Translations under genes and position numbers: made by a program
Part shown: positions 1 to 11,887 of the stretch, piece by piece
Layout of the letters: each line of letters begins with the position of its first letter
How positions within the stretch are numbered: the stretch's first letter is position 1
The notes under the pieces: model-generated
What the model was told of the DNA's origin: nothing
Databases searched by the model: none
What the model saw: the letters and a program-made list of their open reading frames with translations, nothing else
Assembly: GCA_001247695.2 (NCBI GenBank)
Contig: LGRX02025771.1
Coordinates: 94,986 to 158,985, forward strand
DNA length: 64,000 bases
Direction of reading: 5' to 3'
From: Cymbomonas tetramitiformis
Lineage: Eukaryota; Chlorophyta; Pyramimonadophyceae; Pyramimonadales; Pyramimonadaceae

Positions 1-99
1 ACAAACCTCGCACTGCGCCCACCCACACAAACCTCACACCGCGCCCATCCACATGCATGCAATATGATGTAAAACAGTCCTTCCGAAGGTCTATCGCGG

Positions 100-790
100 A
101 GGCTGAGGAAGGCTGGACCTGGGCCGCAGAGCACTTCGTTCCGCACAGGCGGTACACGATGGGAAGCGAGGTTGACGGGACCCCCCACAGGCGTACAATG
201 ATGGGAAGCGAGGTTGATGACCCCGAGCCGCACCGGCGTACAATGATGGGGCGCTGGTGCTGACGGGACGCGTACAGGCGTGCCAATGATGGAAGCAAGG
301 CTGACGGACTCTAACCGCACCGCACTGCGCTCCGCGGTACACGATGGGAAGCGGGCTGACGTGGACCCCGAGCGGCACCTGGCGTTCCGGCGTACACGAT
401 GGGAAGCGAGGTTGACGGGACCCGGCACAGGCGGTACACGATGGGAAGCGAGGTTGACGGGACCCCCGAGCGGCACCGGCCGCACCGGCCGCACAGGCGG
501 CACACGATGGGAAGCGAGGTTGACGGGACCCCCGAGCGGCACCGGCGGCACCGGCGGCTCCGGCGGTACACGATGGGAAGCGAGGTTGACGGGACCCGGC
601 ACAGGCGGTACACGATGGGAAGCGAGGTTGACGGGACCCCCGAGCGGCACCGGCGGCACCGGCGGCTCCGGAGGTACACGATGGGAAGCGAGGTTGACGG
701 GACCCCCGAGCGGCACCGGCGGCACCGGCCGCACAGGCGGTACACGATGGGAAGCGAGGTTGACGGGACCCCCGAGCGGCACCACTCAAC
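100..790. repeat. GC-rich minisatellite, 33-60 nt variable units
   Basis: Units built around GGTACACGATGGGAAGCGAG followed by GTTGACGGGACC and a variable CACCGGCGG spacer recur from about 145 to 785. Spacer length differs between copies, so unit length varies. Open frames on both strands across the array (a 430-codon minus frame and a 181-codon plus frame) are by-products of the repeat and were not called as genes. Confidence 0.9.
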
Positions 791-3249
791 AACAGAAAGC
801 TGCTGGAGTGGCACACCATGAGTAAACCAAACGGAACCACCGGACCACCAGACGGACGAGCGGGCTGCCGAACCTTGAAGAGGTTGACGAGATTATTTTT
901 CTTTCTCTGTATCCCCAGCTTCGCCCCCAGCCCGGAAAAGTGCCCAGTTTTCCGCCGCTCACTAAGCTTTTTCAGAGCTGAGCCCGCGGGCTTTTCGCCA
1001 GCTCCGGCAGCAGGCTCCGTCGAGGACGGCGCTTTGGTCTTGTCAAGCCTGGATGGAAGGGCCCCAACTTGAATCAACAGCTGACGGGTTCCTTCAGTCA
1101 GGGCTAGCCGAAAGCTAAATCGCGCCAAGCTGTGAGAAGATGCTCGAGACGCGCAAAGGGGGTGTAACGACCTAATCAAGTCGGGGCCTGAGATGAGCAC
1201 ATTGCATTTGATGCGGCAGCCTCCTCGAGGCCGGAAGCTGAGAGACACGACGGTGGGATACCTCAAGGAGCGAATGGAGGGAAGCTGCGGAGAGCTACTC
1301 TGGTGGACATTCTGGCGGACTGCTATGAGGTCGCCGTTCGCGGACACTCCCGAATACGGCGAGTACGGCGGAGTTACCTGCACTGATTCGCAAGGATGAA
1401 GGCACAGGCAGGCACAACAGGTCGTTGGAAAAGGGAGGAAAGAAGGTCGAACCTAGAGGCCTGGAAGGTGCGAATATCGACTGCGGGAAAATGAGCGACC
1501 TGCGGTGAGTCAGAAACGCGGTGAGGGGCTTTTCTCTGCGTCGAGGCTGAACCCAAGAGAGCCATCTTGACAATAAAAGTATGCTAGGACCGCAAATTCA
1601 ACTTTCTAAGTTTGGCCTTGTCCACTCGACACCCACTTTTGAGAAGTGAGTGAAGCTTTCGCAAAACCTTATTTGCGGGCTGCCAACACGTCTTGACTCA
1701 CAAACGCGCGAAGTATTGTTCCAAAGACGTCCCCCCCAGAATACTTTCAAGCAAAGTTCTCACGTTCGGGCAGGGGGTGTAACAAGCATGGCGATACCTT
1801 TTTTTTTTCAGGCGGCGCGGCTATCGCAGGCAAGAGTCTACCATTATGCTGGCTTGCCTTGACCTCTCTCAAGCAACGTTCTCTCACATCTTCCCCCATG
1901 ATGCGGAATTCGACATCAGATGGCAGGCGTGAAAAGCATCCTGGCGCCAGCCAGGCTTGGCGTTTGTTTGATGTGCATCGCGCAGGTGGTGGCGTCGCAC
2001 TTTGCAGACGAGTTACAGATCTGCGAGGGGAAGCGGCAACGTCGATCGAGGGATCCCGGCAACGTGGAAGCTTGCGGAGAGTGTAAGAGGGTTTAGACTC
2101 TGTAAACACCAGATTAGACATTCGCCCAAGGCTGCTTGATGTGGTGGGACTGGGCGCGCTCGCGTACGAGTACCGCGCATCCCGAGGAAAATCTTGCATG
2201 ATTTAATCGAACACGCCTTGTGGAATGAAAGACGCCTGTCTAAGTCGTGCGCGAGGCATCTTGTAATATCCGTCGTTGCCTATAGAGCTTCGTGCAGAAC
2301 GAGTATATAGTTTTGACTAAAAGCACAGTTAAAAACGTGTATCATTCTTCTGCCTTCGCCCGCGGTTCCAAAAGCAGGGTTGAAAGTCAACAGGTACGAC
2401 AGGCAATCATCGACGATCACGTGAGGATATCATTGCTGAGGTATCAAGCGAAACGGTTTTTATCGGTGGAAGAAGAAAAAGCATCGAGAAACTGCCTCCG
2501 TCACACTTAAAAGAACCCGCTGGTGTGTGTCACGTTTCCAGTACACTAGTTTTCCATTCCATTCCTGCGTTGGTCCTCAACTGCGAATTTTCCCGACTGT
2601 TCAACTGCATCAAGTACAAACATAAATCAAAACGAGTAACCTTTAATAAACCTTGAGTTGATGCTTGAACTTCAACCAACATTGAACATAAAATACGACG
2701 TCTAGGCTCTACCCTTAACTCTAGCAGTCACAGGTCGGTACTGTACAGTGGCAGTGGGGGGAACCCTGGAAATGCGGTAATCCTATATGTACACATCGCA
2801 TTTTCATAACGAACATCATATTTAAGCATGGCAGAATCGTCCAAAAATGGCGAATCGTTGGTGAATAATTGCTGGATGGCCGTATTTCACAATAAATAAA
2901 TGCTGTTCCGTAATATCGATTGGATGCGCCTTGAGATCTCGAACATGCTCGTCAAAATAGCGCGCGATTTCATAAAATAGCGTGGAAACGCGTGTTATAT
3001 TCGATCGGATCTGCGACGACAGAATCTTGGGAAAACAGTTTAGACGACAGAAAACAGTGCAAAATATTTTGTTTTTTTTCGATTGCCACTAATGTTTTTA
3101 ATCTTTAATATATGGCACGCATCTCAATATTTCGAGTTGTCGTCGTGGGGTCATTACCTAATAGTGAAATACTCCCAGTTTTATACTTTGGAACGGTCAA
3201 AAATCTAATTTGGATACGTTTATTGGGCGAAAACGTGTATAATTCAATG

Positions 3250-3453
3250 TGTACATATAGGGTTACCCCTAGTTTGTACCCTAAGTGCTTGTCACGTTTT
3301 TATATTGTGGTTTTCATCATTTTTAATCTCCCACATGCACAAATAACTCTCCGGGTACTCAAAACCTTCAATTTGCGATATCGCGCGCGCGAATGCGCTA
3401 ATTATATGGTCAACGCGCGGCATTTGACTAAACTGTACATATAGGGTTACCCC
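3250..3453 (+). repeat. 20-nt direct repeat, two copies
   Basis: TGTACATATAGGGTTACCCC occurs at 3250-3269 and again at 3434-3453, exact over 20 nt in AT-rich DNA upstream of the serine hydrolase gene. It could be a duplicated regulatory site or transposon debris. Nothing in the sequence decides between these. Confidence 0.8.
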
Positions 3454-3597
3454 CACTGTAGTGTCCGTGTCCGTCGAGCTATAAAAACAGCAATCGCGAA
3501 TCGCAATGCCAAATTGCCAATCGGCATGAGTCACAGTCGCAGATCGGGGTCGCAGATCGAGATCCCGGTCGCAGATACGAGATAGTCACAGTCGCAG

Positions 3598-3622
3598 TCG
3601 GTGCGGTGCGGTGCGGTGCGTC
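3598..3622 (+). repeat. GGTGC pentanucleotide microsatellite
   Basis: Four to five copies of GGTGC follow a short stretch of degenerate CAGTCGCAGAT repeats (about 3,530-3,600). Confidence 0.7.
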
Positions 3623-3997
3623 GGTCTGTCCCGTCATATGTCATATGTCCCAGCCGACGCACCGAAGGTGCCAATATCCTTATAACAGCCAAGCCCGCTC
3701 GTCACGACCGCTTCGCGTCGCTCGCGCTCGGCTTCCTAACAGTCGAGTGTCACGAGTGTGCAGTGTCACCTCTTGCTAACAATTGGAATTGCAAAATTTA
3801 TACTTTTATCCAAATATCCGAATCCTATATGATATCCTTCGCTTGTGCTTCCTGCGAACAGCGAAGGGGTCTGCTCTGCGGATGCGTTTTATAGAAGTCT
3901 GAAGTGCAATACATTGTATATTCGGCGTTTGAAACAATTGAAAACAATATTTGCTTTTAGAATTATCGCGTTTCAACCAAGTGCTTGGTTCCCAGTC

Positions 3998-6900
3998 ATG
4001 CTGGCCAAACGTTCGACAGCATGTGCATTTGCACAGTTGTTCTGCGTTGCGTTGGCTGCATCGGAGCGACAGGAAGAGTACACTTCACGAGAAAGCGTCT
4101 CACGCTGGAGCGATCTTAATTCTGGCCTTGAAGCGTGGCCCTTCGGTGCCAGCTTTGCTTTCTCGGTCGGAAACGCGTCTGGTGAGTTGAGCGTCTTTAT
4201 GAGGGGCTCTAACGAAGGGGCGCTCATTCGTTATTCGTTAAGAGCACGTTGTGTATTTCTTCGGGTCATCGGTTCGGACGTCCTTTCGTGAAAATACAAC
4301 GTTTAGGTCTCCGAGTGCATGAAGGGGAGTTGTGGATCAGAGACTCCTGTGCTGCATTGATACCTTTTTGTTTTAAGCGGACGGATGCCTTCCTGATTTG
4401 GTGTAGTCCACACTACATAAGCGTAACTGTGTGTCATATTTGCGTCGAATCTACCTCCTTTGGCGACAACGTAAAATATTTGGATCCGCTGCGCGCGTTC
4501 GATGTCAGCACTCCGCCCAACTGAGCTGCCGCAATCTGATCCACTGACTGAGAGTTCCGTCATTGCAATAGAACCCTCGGAGGACTGAGATGGATTCACA
4601 GTTCCATCATTACAATAGAACCCTCAGTATTCTCTATCTGAGGCTTTCCCTCGTGGCACATCTGTCAGGCCAGTATCTTTTTCCCAGTCTCGCACTCAGG
4701 AGATGGTGATACAGTCATGGGTCGTCGTACTTCGCAAGCTTGCCCGGACTTTCAAGTCACGCTTTAAAAATGTAGCGGTCGCTATCGTCCAGGCGAGCAA
4801 TTCCGATTCGAACGCGGGAGCACAACGATGAAGAGCGCGCTAAAGATGGAGTCTGCCTCGAAGTGGCCCGCAGCAGCCTGCATTGCGGGCCTCGTAGCTG
4901 ACGGAACCATCGAGAGCTTCGACACACCCGTCAACAAGTACGCTTCCAGCTACCAGATCTGGCCTCACAATGTGGCAGGCTCTTGCGCTCGACAACGGAT
5001 CATGACACTTCAAAGTGACCTCTGAGCGCCTATGCAAGCTTGAAGCGTCTTATGACATCTGGCATACTCCACTTGCTGAACACTACAGCGGGTTAGCGCG
5101 AAGAAAGCTGCGCACAGGGTGGCATGAACGCCAGGGACGCCGTGTGCACGCCACTGCAAGCTCAGTGAAATTCAAAGGCGATGTGCGTTGCAGGCATCTC
5201 GAGTACTGGGCCACTGACCCGGCGGACCCACGGAGTGCGATCACTCTGCGGCACCTGCTGTCCTTCCAGAGTGGCTACCTCAGCGGTGCTGGCTCCGTGC
5301 CATGCGCGAGCGTGAAACTTGACGACTTCGATTTCTGCACCAGACAGCTTTACAGCGCAGCCAAGTACGGCAAGGACATGGTTCCCGGCACGGTATGTTG
5401 GGCTGTGCATCTTGCTTGTCACCTGTGGTCATCTATGTTCGTTGGCCCACCGTATGTATACGTATATATTATACAGTGTATAGTATATAGAGTATAGTGT
5501 ATAGTATATAGTATATAGTGAATAGCAATGATTGGCCAGCCACCTCAGCCAAAGTGGTGCGCAAAGCAGCACGAATTGTAGGAGGTGACGAGTAGAACTT
5601 CTTGTGGTATCAGCAGGACCTAGGTCCTTGACATCGATGCAGTTACTTTCTTTGGGGCGTTGGTCGGGCTGGCTTCAGTCTGGGTGGCATTTGCCGCTTG
5701 GTATACACGGTTAGCTCGGGGCTGACGTGGAGTTTTACAGTCCTCATCGTTGTGGGGATGCAGGTGTGGGATTATAACAGCATCCATTTGCAATTTGCCG
5801 GTGCTATGGCCACTGCAGCCTCAGGTCTGAGCATCGAAGAGGTGCTCGATAAGTACCTCATCAAACGGCTCGGTATGACCGACACAACTTGGGGTGGGCA
5901 GAACCCGCAGGTTGGTGCCTTTCTCTGTTTCGCCCTTCGGAAGATTCCGCAGCTGCCACGCTGTCACCCTCTTGGTTGACATCCCAAGCTCTGTCACCTT
6001 CTTGTCTGACATTCCAAGCTGTCATAAATGCCACACGGTCATCCTCTTATCTGATATGCCACAATGCCATCTTCTAAAGTGACATACCACGCTACCATTC
6101 TCTTGCCTTACATGCCACGATGCCGTCTCCTTGTCAAATGTCATCTTTTTGTTTGAAATGCCATGCTGCCATCCTCTCGTCTTACAAGCCACGCTGTCCT
6201 CTTCTTATCTTAAATGCCATGCGGTCATCCTCTCATCTGACATGCCGCTCTATCTTTGTCATGTATGAAATTCCACTGTGTCTTTATCTTGTATGAAATG
6301 CCACTCTATCATCTTCTCATCTGGAAGGGCACGCTGTCATTTTTTTTTCATTTGACATCCCACTCTGTCGGTATCTTGTATAAACTGCCGCCCTATAATC
6401 TTTTCATATGACATGCCACTCCGTCTGTATACACTGTGTCTGAAGGCAGCGTCATTAAAATCGCTGAATTTGAAGCTCACTTTTTCAGAACGCTCATAGG
6501 GTACGACAGCGCTATCCAGTTCCAGTTCAGTTTTTAGTATAACATGTGCAGCGATGACATGACTGATTGGGAGCATAGTTGACAGAGCCTTCCAGGTTAC
6601 ATATCATTGAGGTATCATTCCAATCGATGACTGATTGGTCCAAATTGTATTAAGTCTCAGGCCGGGTTTGGGCATGCCATATTAGGTTGCGACCGGGATG
6701 GTAACCACAGGTGACGACTTTGAGAAATTTCTACAAGCGCTGTTAGTATACGATAAAGGGTTTCTGCCAAAAGAGATCGTTGATCAGATGGAGGTTGACT
6801 ACAGCAAGGCACCGGTCCACCCAAGTGGCGATGGCTGGTTCGGTCACTATGGTCAGCCCCTGACCCTCTTACAACTCGGCGGTATGATGAAAAAGAAACG

Positions 6901-8061
6901 CTAGGATCGTTGCTCAGGTGGTCGAATCTCTGGTCGATGGGCAGTGACTTACGAAGTGCGTGGAATGTGGAGTGGGATGCGGAGGTACAGGAATGGGCCA
7001 CTGGATCGAGTGTCTCGGTTATGGTACGCCAGATGAGCGCGCGCCGCTGAGCAGCGACTGTCTCAAGGAGAACATCCATGCGGGCCCCGGGCTATACGGT
7101 TACTATCCACTGATTGACCGCTCTCGCCAGTACTACCTGCAGGTAATCATCTCGGTCACGGCGCAACCACTGGAAGCGTTCTCTTTTCCCGCTGCTGGAA
7201 ACGAGATAATATGCATCACGCCGGCCCTCAGGACTCTGTAAGCCCAGTACATCATCCTGCCGGACGTGAGATTAATCTCGAATCCACGGCGCAGGCGAGT
7301 ATCAGAGATCTATTGGACAGCAGGGTCTCCTGTGTTGGGGAAAGCGGGTGACCCTCCATTGCACAATCCGATGCAAATTGCAATGCGCAGTTGCATGGTA
7401 GAAGGCCCGATGCTGTTACGTGGGCAGACTGCGTGAACCCCCCCGCCCGGGAAGCTGACGCGCAGGGCTTTGCTCTCATAGCTTGTTGTCCAGGAGAGCT
7501 ATGCAAAAAGTGGAATCCCCGAGTACCTTCGCATCGTATCTAAGCCCCTCGCCGATGCCATTGTGTCCGGCATGGACCCTTCGACAGTCAACCGGCGCAT
7601 GCTCGACCCAGCAGGTAACAGCATGGACGTCTGCCCCCACAACTTTCAAACGCTGATTGTACAGATGTGAGGTTGGATGTGGCGGTGCGGAACCAACTGC
7701 TGAGTTCTCGAACGAGAGGTTCGATCCGCTGGTGTGGAGATTGCCAAGAAGGGCACTGATTTCACCGCCTTGACTTTTATGACGATTCCTGCCACTGCAC
7801 GTTGCCGACTAAGATACGCTTCGTTTCATTTTTGGTACTGCAGGCGGAGGCCTGAGCCTCGATGACATTGCATACATCGTCAGCTCGATGGGCGCCAATG
7901 AGAATTCTCCAAGCGAGGCCGCTTTGCAACGAGGCCCGCGCTCGAAATCTACTTCGAACGCAGCGCCCTGGAGGCAGCGAATGCGAGGGAAGCAACCAAG
8001 AGAGAATAGCAAGGTTCCCGCCCCCTCTCATTTCAGTGCCCAAGCCAGCAGCGCACCTTGA
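3998..8061 (+). CDS. secreted serine hydrolase, beta-lactamase/class C fold, 8 exons
   Basis: Exons: 3998-4181, 4793-4937, 5194-5392, 5764-5910, 6686-6851, 6991-7142, 7494-7614, 7844-8061. All junctions are GT-AG and the phases match, giving 443 codons plus stop. Residues 1 to about 22 form a signal-peptide-like start (MLAKRST then a hydrophobic run ending ALAAS), so the product is probably secreted or luminal. The catalytic SxxK motif of the serine beta-lactamase / DD-peptidase / esterase fold is Ser82-Ala-Ser-Lys85 (ESASKWPAA). A Tyr-Asn-Ser motif at Tyr180 (WDYNSIHLQFAG) matches the second motif of this family. Blocks TLRHLLSFQSG, GMTDTTW and GMVTTGDDF are family-typical. The substrate cannot be read from sequence; hydrolysis of an ester or amide is inferred from the fold. 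The last exon (about 72 residues from GGGLSLDDIAYIV) is not recognised and its stop lies in the first unit of the following minisatellite, so the C-terminus may be altered or mis-assigned. Confidence 0.82.
5440..5525 (+). repeat. AT-rich (TATAG)-type microsatellite in an intron
   Basis: Irregular TATAGTATATAG and TATACGTATAT repeats lie in the third intron of the serine hydrolase gene (5393-5763). Confidence 0.75.
5940..6440 (+). repeat. degenerate minisatellite filling an intron
   Basis: Diverged units of roughly 35 nt, built around CTTATCTGACATGCCACGCT, recur through the fourth intron of the serine hydrolase gene (5911-6685). High divergence suggests an old array. It carries no coding signal. 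Confidence 0.7.
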
Positions 8062-8850
8062 GTGCATCGACGTCATTATTCCCCTGAAAGCCAGCAGCGC
8101 ACCTTGAGTGCATGGACGTCATTGTTCCCCTGAAAGCCAGCAGCGCACCTTGAGTGCATCGACGTCATTATTCCCCTGAAAGCCAGCAGTGCGCCTTGAG
8201 TGCATGGACGCCAGTATTCCCTGAGCCGGCAGCGCACCTTGAGTGCATGGACGTCATTATTCCCCCAAAAGCCAGCAGCGCACCTTGAGTGCATGGACGC
8301 CATTATTCCCTGAAAGCCAGCAGCGCACCTTGAGTGCATGGACGCCATTATTCCCCCGAAAGCCAGCAGCGCACCTTGAGTGCATCGACGTCATTATTCC
8401 CCTGAGAGCCAGCAGCGCACCTTGAGTGCATGGGACGTCATTATTCCCCCGAAAGCCAGCAGCGCACCTTGAGTGCATCGACGCCATTATTCCCCTGAAA
8501 GCCAGCAGCGCCTTGAGTGCATGGACGTCATTATTCCCCTGAAAGCCGCAGCGCGCCTTGAGTGCATGGACGCCATTATTCCCTGAAAGCCAGCAGCGCA
8601 CCTTGAGTGCATGGACGCCATTATTCCCCGGAAAGCCAGCAGCGCGCCTTGAGTGCATGGACGTCATTATTCCTAAAGCCAGCAGCGTACCTTGAGCATG
8701 GACGTCATTATTCCCCGAAGCCGGCAGCACCTGGCGCAACGTCATTATTCTCAAAGTCAGCAGCGCACCTTGAGTGCATGGACGTCATTATTCCCCTGAA
8801 AGCCAGCAGTGCGCCTTGAGTGCATGGACGTCATTATTCCCCTGAAAGTC
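8043..8850 (+). repeat. 46-nt minisatellite at the 3' end of the serine hydrolase gene
   Basis: About 17-18 copies of a unit GCCAGCAGCGCACCTTGAGT plus GCATGGACGTCATTATTCCC plus CTGAAA. Copies differ by point changes (GTCATT or GCCATT) and small deletions. The first copy contains the TGA stop (8059-8061) of the serine hydrolase frame. The array fills most of the space between that gene and the GH31 exon. Confidence 0.95.
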
Positions 8851-9085
8851 AGCATTGATCCGACTGGTGCCTATGTGTGGCTACCACGTACCGACGACGC
8901 CCTCGCGTACCTAGCACAAACTGACTGCCCCCATGCATTTTTACCATGTACCAGCTGGGCCCAGCATATCTACCACATTTGCGCCTGAAATCAGAGCAGC
9001 GCACAGCAAGAAATCCGAAGAGTTGCACACTCTCAGCATACACTACACTTTCTCACTGTACTCAGCCTAACGCTCGGCGCTGCAG

Positions 9086-11887
9086 GTGGCGAGCGCAGGG
9101 ATAAGCACCATTGGGAAGCTGCAGCGTATTGAGCAGACCGCCGGCGACTCGTTCCTCATCACGTGTGGGGCGGACCAAATCAAGGTGCAGTTCTACACTG
9201 AGGGCAGCGTGCGCATCTGGCTCGGGATCCAGGGCAAATTCACGGATGACGCCTCCGAGGACCTCGTCGTTGGGTCCCCGATTGGGGTGAAGGCCAGCTT
9301 GACAACGGGTCCGGGCGGCGCCTACTACGACATGCAAGCTGCGGAGGTGAGCGTCCGGGCGACGGTGGCGCCGACGCTGCGGTTTGCGCTGCTGGGGCCG
9401 GACGGGACTGAGTTGATGGCAGAGTCCGCGGGGCTGAGCTGGAACGCCACCACCACGATGCAGACCCTCGCGATGGTAGACGGCGAGTACTACTTCGGCG
9501 GCGGGATGCAGAACGGGCATTTCTCGCACCGCGGGCACCGAATCCACATCAGCAAAGACTTCAACTGGGCAGACAACGGCAACCCGAATGCGGTCCCCTT
9601 CTACCTCTCCACTGCGGGCTACGGGGTATTCCGTAACACGTGGTCCCCTGGTTGGTATGACTTTGGCGCAGAGCTCGCCGGGGCGGCGGTAACCTGCCAC
9701 AACGAAACTCGGTTCGACGCGTTCTACTTTGCTGGCGACATGAAGAAAGTGCTGGGCCGGTACGTCGGAATCACGGGGAAGCCCTTCATGGTGCCTATAT
9801 ACGGCCTCGGGCTCGGTGACTCGGACTGCTATCACAACGAGCGGCACGGAGACTCCACGCACGTGGTACTTGCAGTGGCGGATGAGTACCGCAAGCAGGA
9901 TATGCCGGGAGCCTGGTTCCTGCCGAACGATGGGTATGGCTGTGGGTACGGCGAAGGCAACGCCACCTTCCCGCATGCGTTCGCTGACCTCGACTTCGTG
10001 GTGGGAGAGCTGCACAAGCGCGGGTTCTACACCGGGCTGTGGTCGTCCACGGGGCTCCCGAACATCGCCCGCGAGGTGAATGGATCCGGGGTTCGCATCG
10101 GTAAGACCGACGTCGGATGGATCGGTGCCGGCTACAAGTACGCCTTCGAGAGCGTACGCTTCCTCGCTAATGGGATTGAGGGCAACTCGGACGGGCGACG
10201 ATTTATCTGGACGGTCGAGGGGTGGGCTGGGACGCATCGCTATGCTGTGATGTGGACTGGGGACGACTCAGGCGCGTACGATTATATCAACTGGCAGCTG
10301 CCGACGTTCGTCGGGGCCGGGTTCTCCGCGCAGGCGCACGTCTCCGGCGATGTGGATGGCATCTTTGGTGGTTCGCCACACACATACGTCCGCGATTTGC
10401 AGTTCAAGTGCATGATGACCACTATGATGGTCATGAGCGGATGGGCGTCCAATCCGGACAAGCAGCCATGGACCTATGGGGAGCCTTACACCTCCATCGC
10501 CCGGATGTACCTCAAGCTCAAGATGCGCCTTACGCCTTACTTTTATACCTACTCACGGGTTGCCCATGACACCGGGGTGCCACCAGTGCGCGCGATGGCC
10601 CTGGAATTTCCTGGTGACGCCTCGCTGTACACCAATCACACCGGGTCCGGCTACCAGTTCATGGCCGGGGAGTCACTCCTTGTTGCGCCAGTGTACAACA
10701 GTGCCATCACCCGTGATGGTATCTACCTGCCCGCCGGCACCTGGTACGACTACTGGACAGGCGCTGAGCACGTCGGTCCAGCCACGATCGATGGGTATGA
10801 TGCTCCACTCAACGTGTTGCCAATGTTTGTCAAAGCCGGGGCAATCATCCCCATGTGGCCCGAGATGCTCTATTTTAACGAGGCCCCCCACGATCCAATC
10901 ACGCTCGACATCTACCCGAATGGCTCGACGTGGTTTGAGCTGTACGAGGATGATGGCGTCACCCGGCAGGCGATCGAGGGTGCAGCATATGCCAAGACAA
11001 ACATTTCTGTCACGCAGGCGTGGGGGCGCCTCAGTGCCCCCCACGCCGGGCTCGCTGCTCCACCCAACCCGCCGGTGAACATCACTGTGGGAGCAGCAGA
11101 GGGTGCTTTCGAGGGGCAGCTGGACGCGCGTGGCTGGACAATGAAAGTGCACTACAACAAGGCAGAGCGCCCGACCATCGTGTACCTCAACGGGCAACCG
11201 ATGACCGAGTACAAAAGCATGCCGGCCCTGAACTACGCCGCTTCGGGATGGTTTTACCAGAAGGACCACGCCAACTTTGGGGTGGCATTGCAGAGGGGCG
11301 CCGCTTTTGTCAAGGTGCCAGCGCAGAAGGCCACCAGTTCCTTTGAGGTGTCCCTCAGCAGTACGCAGCTCGTGGCACAGGTATGTCTGGTACCCTGTGA
11401 TACCCCTACTCATCGGCAGGTCAAACCGCAGGTCTTTGCTTGGGACCCTGCTGCCGGCACATTCACGCTTACTGCAACTGGTGACTGTCTCACGGAGTCC
11501 AAGGTCGACGACGCCGGTTCTGATACACCTGCAGTAGCGTTTTTCAAATGCGGCATCAAGAACAAGGGGAACCAAAAATGGAGCTACGACGAGAGCACGA
11601 TGAACATTCGATCGCAGTGGAGCAAGAAGTGCATGGACCAAGACCGCTCGAACATGCACATTGAGATGTATGGTTGTGGTCACAAGCAAATCAATCAGCA
11701 GTATGTTATTAACCCGAACAGCACCGGTCACATCATGACTGCCGGCCTTAGCAACCAATGCTTGTCACCTTGCTACAGCTCAGTTGCTGTCGACCGGATC
11801 GCAGTTCGAGGTGATGAAGTGGCTGCAAGGCGGGCCATGATGACGCGGTATAAGGAAGCTTCCCAACGTAGAGAACTTTATTTGTAG
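9086..11887 (+). CDS. GH31-family alpha-glycosidase/transglycosidase with C-terminal ricin-type lectin domain (5' end missing)
   Basis: A single open exon of 933 codons begins right after a splice-acceptor-like CTGCAG and ends at a TAG. The first codon is GTG and no signal peptide is visible, so an upstream exon with the start is missing from this call. Order: N-terminal beta-sandwich (about 1-210; GEYYFGGGMQNGHF block), catalytic barrel (about 220-590), C-terminal beta domains (about 590-760), then a beta-trefoil lectin-like region (about 780-910) with a QxW-type NQKWSYD. The catalytic nucleophile is probably Asp342 in GKTDVGWIG and the acid/base Asp393 in MWTGDDSG. The KTDVxWIG form differs from the WIDMNE form of plant and animal alpha-glucosidases and resembles bacterial GH31 alpha-galactosidase / transglycosidase branches. 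Expected role: cleavage or transfer of alpha-linked sugars, with the lectin region binding glycan. A possible 39-nt intron lies at 11381-11419. Transfer from bacteria is possible but not shown. Confidence 0.9.
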   Translation: MASAGISTIGKLQRIEQTAGDSFLITCGADQIKVQFYTEGSVRIWLGIQGKFTDDASEDLVVGSPIGVKASLTTGPGGAYYDMQAAEVSVRATVAPTLRFALLGPDGTELMAESAGLSWNATTTMQTLAMVDGEYYFGGGMQNGHFSHRGHRIHISKDFNWADNGNPNAVPFYLSTAGYGVFRNTWSPGWYDFGAELAGAAVTCHNETRFDAFYFAGDMKKVLGRYVGITGKPFMVPIYGLGLGDSDCYHNERHGDSTHVVLAVADEYRKQDMPGAWFLPNDGYGCGYGEGNATFPHAFADLDFVVGELHKRGFYTGLWSSTGLPNIAREVNGSGVRIGKTDVGWIGAGYKYAFESVRFLANGIEGNSDGRRFIWTVEGWAGTHRYAVMWTGDDSGAYDYINWQLPTFVGAGFSAQAHVSGDVDGIFGGSPHTYVRDLQFKCMMTTMMVMSGWASNPDKQPWTYGEPYTSIARMYLKLKMRLTPYFYTYSRVAHDTGVPPVRAMALEFPGDASLYTNHTGSGYQFMAGESLLVAPVYNSAITRDGIYLPAGTWYDYWTGAEHVGPATIDGYDAPLNVLPMFVKAGAIIPMWPEMLYFNEAPHDPITLDIYPNGSTWFELYEDDGVTRQAIEGAAYAKTNISVTQAWGRLSAPHAGLAAPPNPPVNITVGAAEGAFEGQLDARGWTMKVHYNKAERPTIVYLNGQPMTEYKSMPALNYAASGWFYQKDHANFGVALQRGAAFVKVPAQKATSSFEVSLSSTQLVAQVCLVPCDTPTHRQVKPQVFAWDPAAGTFTLTATGDCLTESKVDDAGSDTPAVAFFKCGIKNKGNQKWSYDESTMNIRSQWSKKCMDQDRSNMHIEMYGCGHKQINQQYVINPNSTGHIMTAGLSNQCLSPCYSSVAVDRIAVRGDEVAARRAMMTRYKEASQRRELYL

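Larger units (their letters stand above)
831..3997. other. intergenic, no gene seen
   Basis: Only short, mutually incompatible frames occur here and none resembles a known family. The sequence becomes AT-rich from about 2,500. It holds a 20-nt direct repeat and a short GGTGC run near 3,600, listed separately. A TATA-like TATAAAA sits at about 3,480, but its distance from the first recognised start codon (3,998) leaves its role open. Confidence 0.5.

Noticed and set aside
91..1383. 430-codon minus frame with SRQPRFPSCT-type repeats
   Set aside because: It is a by-product of the GC-rich minisatellite. Its unique part has no family resemblance, and competing frames are open on the other strand.
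8043..8850. Regular repeats considered as a CRISPR array
   Set aside because: The units are contiguous 46-mers without unique spacers, no cas genes are present, and the genome is eukaryotic. The same holds for the other arrays.
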